64,000 nucleotides of DNA, taken from contig CP075526.1 of assembly GCA_025808555.1 (NCBI GenBank), positions 760,712 through 824,711 of the forward strand, in the 5' to 3' direction. Origin of the DNA: Anaerolineales bacterium (lineage in GTDB: Bacteria; Chloroflexota; Anaerolineae; Anaerolineales; UBA11579). How positions within the stretch are numbered: the stretch's first letter is position 1; every line of letters starts with the position of its first letter. The notes under the pieces are model-generated. The model was not told the origin of the DNA and made no database searches. It was given only the letters and a program-made list of their open reading frames with translations. The translations under genes were made by a program, and so were the position numbers. Of this stretch, positions 25,766 through 33,104 are shown one piece after another.

Positions 25766-28315
25766 CTAAGAGTTGGCCGGCACATGGTTAACCTCGCTTC
25801 TCTCCGCCACCAGCTCGCGCAGCAGCGCCAGCGTCTCGCGCTTGCTGCCCTGGCCCTGTTCACCGCCCGGCCCCACGCACGACGGGCAGCCGTCCTTGCA
25901 CCCGCAGTTCTCGACCAGTTCCAGCGCGGCCGCCATCAGCTCGCCGTGCAAGTCAAACAAACGCTCGCTGAATCCAAGCGCGTTGCCCACGTTGTCGTAC
26001 ATCACCACCACCGGCCCGCCCTCGGCCAGATCTGAGCGCGGGTCGGAATGCACACCCAGGTCGCTCGGGTCGCACATTAAATACAGCGGCGCCAAGTGGC
26101 GCAGCACGAACGAGAGCCCAGCCAGCCCGCTGCGCATCGCCACCACCGCTTCGGCGCGGCGGTGGCAGGTCGGGCACAGGCTCACCAGATTCTCGAGGCG
26201 GTTGCCCTCCTCATGCGAACGGAAGCTGCGCAGCGGCTGCTTGTGGTGCACGTCCAGCGGCTCGGGTGCGCCGCACACCTGGCAGCGATGGCCGTCGCGC
26301 TCCAGCGCCGCCTTGCGCACCGCCATCCAGTCCGGGCCATAGTCGTTGGCATCGTTTGTCCACAGGCCCTGCTCGCGCAGCCGCTCCACCGTATCGTCGC
26401 CGATCGCGAACCAATATCCGTACGTGTTCAGCTCGATCGGCGGCAGGCTGAGCTGCCCGCCGCCGGGGTTTTCCGGGTCGGCCAGGCCGTTACCACTCCA
26501 CTGGATCTTGTCGTAGCCGGTGATCTCAACGGTGATGTTGAGCTCGCCATAATGCTGGCTGCCGCCGGGCGCCGGCTGCTGCTTGTGCTCTTCTACCAGC
26601 GAAACGGTGCTGCGGCTCTTGGGCACGGTGTAATAGTCGGCCTCGATGGGGCGCAGGTAGGCCACCTTCTCGTCGAGATCCAGCTTGTCCACAAAGTACG
26701 TGCGCCCGTCGTGAATATAGATGGCGTCGGGATGCGCAAGCCACAGCGCGCCGTTGGGGTCCACCTCGCCCACCAGCTGCCAGGCGCCCTTGTCGTCGCG
26801 CGCCTGGATGACCACCGAGTCGGTGCTGGCGCCGCGCAGGTTGACGCCGCGCGCCGGCTGCTGCTCCTGCATCCAATAGTATTTGCCGCCCGAGGCGCGC
26901 AGCTCGCCGCCCTCCGCCAGCAGACGCAAAAACTCCTCCACCTCGGCGGCCGGCACCGTGCCGAAGTTCTCACCCGGCTGGAACGGCAGCTCGAAGGCCG
27001 CGCAGCGCAGGTGCGAAAGCAGGATGAGCAAATTGTCCGGGTTGATCAAGGCGCGCTCCGGCGAGCGGCCCAGCAAATATTCCGGGTGGCGCGCCAGGTA
27101 CTGGTCGAGCGGATTCGCCGAGGCGACCAGCACGCCGAGGGCAGGCTGCTCGCCGCGGCCGGAGCGCCCGGCCTGTTGCCAGGTGGCCGCCACGCTGCCG
27201 GGGTAACCGGCCAGCACCGCCGCGCCCATGCCGCCAATGTCTACGCCCAGCTCGAGCGCGTTGGTGGCCACCACTGCGCGCAACTGGCCGCTGCGCAGGC
27301 CGGTCTCGATCTCGCGGCGCTCGGCGGCCAGATAGCCGCCGCGGTAGCCGCGGATCTGTGCCTCGTTGGCCGCGGTGCGGTCGCGCAGATTTTTCAACAT
27401 CACTTCCACCATGCGCCGCGTGCGGCCAAACAGGATGGTCTGCACGTCATAGGCCAGCAGGTCAGACGCCAGGCGCACGCTCTCCTGATACAGGCTGGCG
27501 CGCAGGCCCAGCTGCTCGTCCACCACCGGCGGGTTGTAGACCACAAAATGGCGCGGGCCGCGCGGCGCGCCGTCCTCTTCGATCAGCGTGACCTGGCGCT
27601 CGATCAGGCGCTCGGCCAGCTCGCCCGGGTTGGCGATGGTGGCCGAGGCCAGCACGAACTGCGGTTGCGCGCCGTAAAAACGCGTGACGCGTGCCAGCCG
27701 CCGCAGCACATTGGCCACATGCGAGCCGAACACGCCGCGGTAGTAGTGCATCTCGTCAATGACGATGTGCTTGAGGTTGCCGAAGAACTCCGCCCACTGG
27801 GTGTGCGAGGGCAGGATGCTGTAATGCAGCATGTCGGGATTGCTGATGATGAGGTGCGCTTTGCGGCGGATGTTGGTGCGGTGGTGCGTGGGCGTGTCGC
27901 CGTCGTAGGCGGCCACCGGCAACTTTGCGCTGGCGGCCGCCAGCCATGCATCCAGCTCGTCGCGCTGGTCATGCGCCAGCGCCTTGGTCGGGAACAAGTA
28001 CAGCGCCCGGGCGGCCTCGTCGCGCAGCAGGCTGTCGAGCACCGGCAGGTTGTAGCACAGGGTCTTGCCGCTGGCCGTGCCGGTCACCACCGCCACGTCG
28101 GTGCCCGCCCGCAGGCCGCGCCAGGCAGCGGCCTGGTGGCTGTACAGCTGCCCGTACCCCAGCCGCGCAAAGGCGGCCGCCAGCGCCGGATGCAGTTCGC
28201 TGGGCAGCGGCTCGTACTGGCCCGGGCGGGCCGGCTGCTGGTGCCAGCGGGTGATGTTGCCGCCCACGCCAGGCTCGGCGCGCCAATGGGCCAACAGGGC
28301 TTCCAAATTCGCCAT
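25766..28315 (-). CDS. mrfA: MrfA/YprA-like superfamily 2 helicase with inserted HNH domain
   Basis: 849 residues. Helicase motifs are seen in order: Walker A GTASGKT near residue 80, DEMH (VIDEMHYYRG), ASATIANP, and motif VI QQAGRSGRGEQ near 385. The C-terminal MZB/DUF1998 zinc motif CGCKDGCPSC is near residues 804-813. MrfA is a 3'-5' DNA helicase that works with MrfB on mitomycin-type damage. Unusually, residues 663-722 form a complete HNH fold (CQVCG, DVHHKQPL, NLVSLCPTCHRR), so this protein may also cut DNA. Length exceeds Bacillus MrfA (about 750) by roughly the insertion. Confidence 0.87.
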   Translation of the reverse strand: MANLEALLAHWRAEPGVGGNITRWHQQPARPGQYEPLPSELHPALAAAFARLGYGQLYSHQAAAWRGLRAGTDVAVVTGTASGKTLCYNLPVLDSLLRDEAARALYLFPTKALAHDQRDELDAWLAAASAKLPVAAYDGDTPTHHRTNIRRKAHLIISNPDMLHYSILPSHTQWAEFFGNLKHIVIDEMHYYRGVFGSHVANVLRRLARVTRFYGAQPQFVLASATIANPGELAERLIERQVTLIEEDGAPRGPRHFVVYNPPVVDEQLGLRASLYQESVRLASDLLAYDVQTILFGRTRRMVEVMLKNLRDRTAANEAQIRGYRGGYLAAERREIETGLRSGQLRAVVATNALELGVDIGGMGAAVLAGYPGSVAATWQQAGRSGRGEQPALGVLVASANPLDQYLARHPEYLLGRSPERALINPDNLLILLSHLRCAAFELPFQPGENFGTVPAAEVEEFLRLLAEGGELRASGGKYYWMQEQQPARGVNLRGASTDSVVIQARDDKGAWQLVGEVDPNGALWLAHPDAIYIHDGRTYFVDKLDLDEKVAYLRPIEADYYTVPKSRSTVSLVEEHKQQPAPGGSQHYGELNITVEITGYDKIQWSGNGLADPENPGGGQLSLPPIELNTYGYWFAIGDDTVERLREQGLWTNDANDYGPDWMAVRKAALERDGHRCQVCGAPEPLDVHHKQPLRSFRSHEEGNRLENLVSLCPTCHRRAEAVVAMRSGLAGLSFVLRHLAPLYLMCDPSDLGVHSDPRSDLAEGGPVVVMYDNVGNALGFSERLFDLHGELMAAALELVENCGCKDGCPSCVGPGGEQGQGSKRETLALLRELVAERSEVNHVPANS

Positions 28316-28360
28316 GCTGCGGATTGTAGCAGGAATGGAACGGATATTCTATCAAACGCC

Positions 28361-28385
28361 AACCATAGTGTGTAGAACTATAGTT
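28361..28385 (+). promoter_or_regulatory. Candidate controller-protein operator (two C-boxes) over the -10 region
   Basis: AACCATAGTG (28361-28370) and AACTATAGTT (28376-28385) are decamers repeated 15 bp apart with 8 of 10 identities. The second is a perfect palindrome and contains TATAGT, a likely -10. Operators of restriction-modification controller proteins are typically paired TATA-centred palindromes with ACT/AGT arms, which fits. Confidence 0.55.
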
Positions 28386-28407
28386 AGCATCAGGGTATTG
28401 TTGCGGA

Positions 28408-28623
28408 GTGTCTAGACCAACAGTTTTAGTCACTTTCGGGGCCGCAGTGCGCAAGAACCGTCTAAAAAGGGGCTTATCTCAAGAACAACTGGCAGAGATT
28501 GCGGGTCTTCACCGAACCTATATTGGCATGATTGAACGGGGCGAGAAAAACATAACACTCAAAAACATCTGGAAAATTGCCTATGCGCTGAATTTACCTG
28601 CCAGCAATTTGCTTGAGGAGTAG
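28408..28623 (+). CDS. XRE-family controller (C) protein of a restriction-modification system
   Basis: 71 residues starting at GTG. It is almost wholly a helix-turn-helix domain of the XRE class (RKNRLKRGLSQEQLAEIAGL, then HRTYIGMIERGEKNITL), the same size and pattern as C proteins such as C.PvuII and C.AhdI. Those dimers activate their own gene and the endonuclease gene and later repress them, delaying cutting until methylation is complete. The next gene, 6 nt downstream, is a nuclease. Base composition is AT-richer than the flanks, which suggests transfer. Confidence 0.82.
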   Translation: MSRPTVLVTFGAAVRKNRLKRGLSQEQLAEIAGLHRTYIGMIERGEKNITLKNIWKIAYALNLPASNLLEE

Positions 28624-28629
28624 ACGAAA

Positions 28630-29193
28630 TTGAAAACTTTATGCGCTGTTGCTCTCAGAGACATTGAAACGCCTAAGATAAAAATTCGAAAAAACGAAGT
28701 TGGACTCATTAAATCTACAACTTCCAGAGGGGCAAATATTTTCTTCATCCCTGTTTGGGAATTAGTGGAGTTAAAGTCTTCAGACTTCAAAGAATTTGAT
28801 GCATCAGAAACAGGGGATAATTACCCGGAAAAGATTTGCAACGTATGCCATAGCTTGTTACCAACGACTTTCTTTGACAAAAACCAGACTGCAAAAGGCG
28901 ATAGGGTTCAACGTCGTCCCACCTGTAAAAACTGTCGAAAGATTCTTGAAGGTATTAATCTAAACCAGAAGGTCCGAATTGAATGGAATAAAACCAAACC
29001 CCACAATGTGGAATTTGAGTGCCCAGTTTGCGGCAAACGAACAATTGCGGGCATAACTAGCAAAGTAGTCATTGACCACGATCACAAAACTGGAAACCCC
29101 CGCAACTGGATTTGTGATAGCTGCAATACCGGGATCGGGAGATTCAAGGATGATATTGCAATTCTTGAGCGAGCAATTAAATACTTACGCTAA
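28630..29193 (+). CDS. Endonuclease VII-fold (beta-beta-alpha-metal) nuclease, probable restriction endonuclease
   Basis: 187 residues from a TTG with GAGGAG upstream. The N-terminal 80 residues are unrecognised. Then come Cys pairs CNVC and CKNC, and a second pair CPVC with CDSC, which should bind zinc around the catalytic VIDHDHKTGNPRNWICDSCN of the recombination endonuclease VII family (metal-binding Asp, catalytic His, Asn). The type II enzyme Hpy99I has this fold. Placement between a controller protein and a DNA methyltransferase supports a restriction role. Its stop overlaps the convergent methyltransferase by 4 bp. Confidence 0.75.
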   Translation: MKTLCAVALRDIETPKIKIRKNEVGLIKSTTSRGANIFFIPVWELVELKSSDFKEFDASETGDNYPEKICNVCHSLLPTTFFDKNQTAKGDRVQRRPTCKNCRKILEGINLNQKVRIEWNKTKPHNVEFECPVCGKRTIAGITSKVVIDHDHKTGNPRNWICDSCNTGIGRFKDDIAILERAIKYLR

Positions 29194-30038
29194 TCGTACA
29201 ACGTTGCTTTTAGCCTCTTTTTTGCAAGCTTTACGTAATCAGCAGAGATATCACAACCCAGATAAAGGCGTCTGGCTATCTTTGCCATTTTAAGGGTTGT
29301 TCCTGAGCCACACATTGGATCAAAAACTAAATCACCTTCTTTAGTCCAGGACTTTATATGATCTTCAGCTAGCTTCTCTGGGAATATTGCGGGGTGCTCA
29401 AATGCAAACTTATCTCTAGTAGAACCGCCAAAGCCAACCGCGTATTCCCAAACATTTGTTAATGTTTTTTCTGGCTTTAACTCTCCCAGAACTTTCTTAT
29501 TTACACCATCAGTACCCTTATTAAAGGGGAGCATCTCCTGACCCTGCCTGACAGTTTTTGTCTTCAGTGGACTGAAGACTCTAGGCGAACCCTTACTAAA
29601 CACAAACATAAATTCATAGCAATTAGTGTAGGCATTAGAACGCATGAAGGGCGTATTTTTCTTTTTATAGATCATCACATCGTGCACATTAAAGCCAACC
29701 TCTTGAAAGAAGATAGCTTGACGAAACGAAGTCAATGATCGGTTCCCATTTTTTATCTTGTCATTCACAACCCAAACTACTACTCCACCCTTTTGGGTCA
29801 CCCGATACAAGCTATATGCAATTTTCTCAAACTCAAATTTGTAGCCGTTGTAATCTCGAAGCTCATCATAGGGGGGCGATGTAACTGTTAGGCTGACTGA
29901 ACCTGCGTCCATATGAGCCATAAATTCCACACAATCAGCTTGGTAGACAGTATTGACTTGGATTTCTTGCTTTGTTTCCGCAATTCGCCTGGTTTTTTTT
30001 CCTAGATTAGCTGAAAAGTATGCAGATGCGCTGCTCAT
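29190..30038 (-). CDS. Beta-class DNA methyltransferase with TSPPY motif (probably N4-cytosine)
   Basis: 282 residues from the ATG at 30038; ATGs at 30047 and 30074 are alternatives. Catalytic motif IV reads VTSPPYDELRDY near residue 40. The SAM-binding motif I, DPMCGSGTT, comes near the C-terminus (about 248), so the order is of the beta class. SPPY is typical of cytosine-N4 enzymes, while DPPY marks adenine enzymes. As the cognate methylase it would protect the site cut by the adjacent nuclease. Sequence is AT-rich, like the two genes it converges with. Confidence 0.85.
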   Translation of the reverse strand: MSSASAYFSANLGKKTRRIAETKQEIQVNTVYQADCVEFMAHMDAGSVSLTVTSPPYDELRDYNGYKFEFEKIAYSLYRVTQKGGVVVWVVNDKIKNGNRSLTSFRQAIFFQEVGFNVHDVMIYKKKNTPFMRSNAYTNCYEFMFVFSKGSPRVFSPLKTKTVRQGQEMLPFNKGTDGVNKKVLGELKPEKTLTNVWEYAVGFGGSTRDKFAFEHPAIFPEKLAEDHIKSWTKEGDLVFDPMCGSGTTLKMAKIARRLYLGCDISADYVKLAKKRLKATLYD

Positions 30039-30187
30039 AAGAATCATGCTACCAGAAGGATCGCCTTTTCGCAAACACGAACTTTTTGCGGGTATTTCCT
30101 CCCCCTTGACACCCGCCCCTCCGCGCCCACAAATCGCCCCATCCGTGCTTATATAGCCCCCTCATAGCCATTGCCAAAGGGGGCATC

Positions 30188-31528
30188 ATGCAAGACCAAG
30201 ACACCGCCGCGCAGCCAGCGAGTGAAGACGACGCCATAGTCTTCCCAGATTGGCCACTTGAGCCAGTCCAGTCCACCGCCGCAGACGAAGCGGCCGCCGA
30301 GGTGCTCGGCGCCCTCATCCAGCACGGCTACCGCCCCAACTACCCGCCTGACCTGCTGCCCGGCTGGCAAACCGCCTACGACGCCGTGTGCGAGGTCCTC
30401 GATACCGATTTCCGCACCCGTTTCCAAGCCTTCACCGAAGCCATCAACGACGATGAAGACTTTGTCCTCAAGCTCAACCTCGTCAACGAGGCCATGCCCG
30501 AGGGCGTAGACCGCACCCACCAAACCCGCGAATCCTACTCCGCCGATGAGCTCATGGCCGCCCCGCCCACCATCCAATGGGCCATCCCCAACCTCTTTCC
30601 GCGCCCCAGCCTCAATTTCCTCATCGGCCAGCCCGGCGCCAAAAAGACCTACCTCGCTACCGATCTTGCCGCCTGTCTCGCCCTCGGCAAGCCCTGGCTC
30701 AATCACCCCACCAACCAGTCCCACGTCCTCTTCATTGATGAAGAAACCGGCCTCTATCAGCTCTGGAACCGCTTCGCCGCCGCCCTCAAAGCCCACAACG
30801 CCCCCTGGGGTCTGCCCCTGCACGCCGTCTCCCTCGGCGGTTTCGACCTGCGCAATGTCGCCGATGCCGAGCGCCTCACCCACCGCGCCCTCTCCCACCA
30901 GACCGGCTTCATCATCATAGATGCCTTGGCGAATCTCATGCGCGGCGCTACCGACTCAAGCCTCGCCGCCGTTCAGCCCGTCCTCTTCCGCCTGCGCCGC
31001 CTCGCCGAGCAGACTCAGGCCGCCGTCCTTGTCCTCCACCACGCCAACAAGGAGGGTGACTTTCGCGGCAGTTCCGGCATCGCCGCCTCAGCCGACCTCA
31101 TGCTCATGGCCCATTCCGAGCCCACCAGCAACTATGTCGAGCTGCGCACCCTCAAAGCCCGCTTCTTCGCCCCGCCGCCTTTCGCCGCCCGTGCCGATTT
31201 CACCCCTGCCCCAGACGGCTCGTCCCGCGTCATCTTCCACCCCACCGAGTTACAAGCCGAGCCATCTGTCTTTGCGAGCGAGCAAAAGCGAGCGAAACAA
31301 CCACCAAGCGTGGGCGTTCTCGGCGCCAAGCCCTCGGCAGCCCTCTCCATCCTCACCTATCTCTCCCAGCACCCCACTGCCACTCGCCAAGCCATCACCA
31401 AAGCATTGCCGGCCTTCTCACAGGCAACCGTACGAAACACCCTGCAGCGGCTCAAAAGAACCGCTCTCATCAAACGCACCAACGGCCAGCGTAAAGGAGC
31501 AGAAGCCGTCTATGCCTTACAGGACTAG
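30188..31528 (+). CDS. RepA/KaiC-like AAA ATPase with C-terminal winged helix
   Basis: 446 residues. After an acidic 120-residue N-terminus comes an AAA_25-type RecA fold: Walker A-like GQPGAKKT near residue 154 (Lys in place of the second Gly), Walker B FIDEETG and FIIIDALANLM, and VLVLHHANKEGDFRGSSG, typical of RepA/RegA-like replication helicases of plasmids and phages. A C-terminal winged helix (about 385-440) contains QATVRNTLQRLKR. It is probably a remnant of a mobile element or a replication accessory. GGGGG at 30179-30183 serves as ribosome-binding site. Base composition matches the host. Confidence 0.72.
   Translation: MQDQDTAAQPASEDDAIVFPDWPLEPVQSTAADEAAAEVLGALIQHGYRPNYPPDLLPGWQTAYDAVCEVLDTDFRTRFQAFTEAINDDEDFVLKLNLVNEAMPEGVDRTHQTRESYSADELMAAPPTIQWAIPNLFPRPSLNFLIGQPGAKKTYLATDLAACLALGKPWLNHPTNQSHVLFIDEETGLYQLWNRFAAALKAHNAPWGLPLHAVSLGGFDLRNVADAERLTHRALSHQTGFIIIDALANLMRGATDSSLAAVQPVLFRLRRLAEQTQAAVLVLHHANKEGDFRGSSGIAASADLMLMAHSEPTSNYVELRTLKARFFAPPPFAARADFTPAPDGSSRVIFHPTELQAEPSVFASEQKRAKQPPSVGVLGAKPSAALSILTYLSQHPTATRQAITKALPAFSQATVRNTLQRLKRTALIKRTNGQRKGAEAVYALQD
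31266..31305 (+). repeat. Repeat-derived in-frame insertion in the ATPase linker
   Basis: CTGTCTTTGCGAGCGAGCAA continuing into AGCGAGCGAAACAACC resembles the intergenic CGTCATTGCGAG...GAAGCAATC element of this genome. It is read in frame as FASEQKRAKQPPS, between the ATPase and winged-helix domains. Confidence 0.4.
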
Positions 31529-32012
31529 CTTGTCAAACGCCTTGATGAGAATGACCAAAGCGCTCCCCCCGCCGCAGGTCATTCTCATAATCGCACGAAC
31601 AGGGTGTGCATCCCGAATTGCGCGAATAGGGTGTGCATCCCTCGCTGCGCTCGGGATCCTCATTCACACCATCTCAAATCCAAGTCGGGATGCGCAACAA
31701 AAAGCTCTCCCTAGGAGAGCACGAGCGCAGCGAGCGGGTGAGGGGTACGCAAGCAAGCCACCTTCTGCCGTGCATCCTGAGCCAGGGCAGGTCGCTGCTT
31801 CGCAGCGCACTGCCCGCCGGCGAAGGATCCTCATCCACTCAATACGGAGTTCAAGCCATCCTATCAAACTATCCCCACTAGGATCCCTCGCTCACGCTCG
31901 GGATACGCAACAAAAAGCTCTCCTATGGAGAGCCAATTCTGAATTCAACATTCAAACTTCAACATTGCCTTTGTTCTTCTTCATCGTTCATCCTTCCCCC
32001 TTCATCCTTGCC
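31529..32012. repeat. Cluster of dispersed repeats in a 484-bp gene-free interval
   Basis: Contains GTGCATCCCG at 31606-31615, the palindromic element GTGCATCCCTCGCTGCGCTC continuing to 31661, a longer dyad at about 31782-31814 (GGGCAGGTCGCTGC / GCAGCGCACTGCCC), and an inverted copy at 31881-31904. A unit of GGGAT(G/A)CGCAACAAAAAGC plus a CTCTCC hairpin occurs twice (31688-31720 and 31901-31933). No ORF in it looks real. Confidence 0.75.
31909..31933 (-). terminator. Terminator of the minus-strand operon ending at 32013
   Basis: Read on the minus strand: GCTCTCC / GGAGAGC stem with a 3-nt loop followed by TTTTTGTTG. A second copy of the same hairpin and T-run is at 31696-31720, apparently by duplication. 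Confidence 0.65.
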
Positions 32013-33104
32013 TCACTCCATCCCCAGCTCCTCCGCGATCCCCTCCAAATTCTCGTCCGGCCAGGCGCGGCGCCATTCGCTCAGGATCCAGCGGTCCATC
32101 TCGGCCGGCAGCGGGTGGATGCCGGGGGCATAAGCCTGCGGCGAACGCGCCCAGGCCTCCAGCGCCAGCACATGGGCGGCCAGCGGCGGGTCCACATAGC
32201 GGTTCAGGGTCGGCTGGGCCAGGTGGAAATTAAACGGCACCTGCGTGCCGCCCAGCACCTCGTGCTCCGAGAAGGCGGGGCCGTATTCATCCTCGGCGCC
32301 GAGGCTCACCAGCACCGGCAGGTTGGTGCGCAGCCAGGCGGCCGGCAGCAGGCGGCTGTGCAGCCCGGGTTGCCCGGTAACCGAAATGACAATATCGGTA
32401 GCGGCCAGCCGCGCTTGCAGGGCAGGCAGTGGAGCCGAATCGATGGTTTCGAAGCCTTCGGCGGCGGCGCGCTGGCGGGCCGAGAGGCTGGCATCCACCA
32501 CGGTCAGCTGCACGCCGGCGGCGCGCACGCGGCGGGCCACGCCGCGGCCAATCTTGCCATAGCCGAACAGCACGGCGCGCTTGCCGGCCAACGGGTCGGT
32601 TGGGCGCAGCAACTGCCAGGCCCGCAGGAAAGCATCGCCGGTGCCGAAGAAGCCTTCGATGCGTTTGGCCTTGCAGTCATCCGCGCTCACCACCGGGCAG
32701 GCAATGCCGGTGTAGTGCATCACGCCGGTGCGGGTCACCTCGGCCGCGGCCCGCGGGGTGCGCTTGCGCCCCAGCACGGCGTTGACGTCGACGAAGATGT
32801 CGGCGGCCTGGGCCGCATCGGCCAGCGGCAGCACGTTCACACCGGCCGCGGCCAGCTCGGCTTCCACGGCGGCCGAGGCCGGGCTGCGGTGCGCATCGCA
32901 CAGCACCACTTCGGCCCCGCCGGCGGCCAGCGCTTCGACCACCGCCAGCGAATTGCGCACCAGGATGTGCGAGCAGGCCACGAGCAGCCCCTTGAAGGGC
33001 TGCTCGTCTGTATAGCGGGCGATCAGCGCCCGCAAAATAGGCAAGGAATCTTTTTCAGTCTGTTGAGCCGGCGTGGAGAAGATCGAGGACAACGGCATAC
33101 GCAT
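32013..33104 (-). CDS. Adenosylhomocysteinase-like NAD-binding protein
   Basis: 363 residues, shorter than genuine S-adenosylhomocysteine hydrolase (about 420-470). The central NAD-binding Rossmann motif is VLFGYGKIGRGVARR near residue 182, which matches the AdoHcy hydrolase pattern. The N-terminal domain contains DIFVDVNAVLGRKR, and the C-terminal part NFHLAQPTLNRYVDPPLAAHVLALE fits the AHCY family end. True enzymes convert S-adenosylhomocysteine to homocysteine and adenosine; the shortened catalytic regions make that uncertain. It starts directly after the stop of the TolB-like gene. Confidence 0.7.
   Translation of the reverse strand: MRMPLSSIFSTPAQQTEKDSLPILRALIARYTDEQPFKGLLVACSHILVRNSLAVVEALAAGGAEVVLCDAHRSPASAAVEAELAAAGVNVLPLADAAQAADIFVDVNAVLGRKRTPRAAAEVTRTGVMHYTGIACPVVSADDCKAKRIEGFFGTGDAFLRAWQLLRPTDPLAGKRAVLFGYGKIGRGVARRVRAAGVQLTVVDASLSARQRAAAEGFETIDSAPLPALQARLAATDIVISVTGQPGLHSRLLPAAWLRTNLPVLVSLGAEDEYGPAFSEHEVLGGTQVPFNFHLAQPTLNRYVDPPLAAHVLALEAWARSPQAYAPGIHPLPAEMDRWILSEWRRAWPDENLEGIAEELGME

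Noticed and set aside
26096-28375. A 759-codon ORF antisense to mrfA
   Set aside because: Exact shadow of a gene with complete helicase motifs; composition is His/Arg/Ala-rich as expected for the complementary frame of GC-rich DNA.
25766-30038. DISARM-type defence system (DUF1998 helicase near a DNA methyltransferase)
   Set aside because: The helicase pairs with an adjacent MrfB exonuclease and has the MrfA layout; no DrmB or DrmC homologue is present, and the methyltransferase belongs to the controller-nuclease module.
30156-30184. Hairpin GCCCCCT / AGGGGGC covering the ribosome-binding site of the RepA-like gene, as an RNA switch
   Set aside because: The nearest -10 (TATATA, 30150-30155) would start transcription inside or after the left arm, so the hairpin would not form in the mRNA unless another promoter is used.
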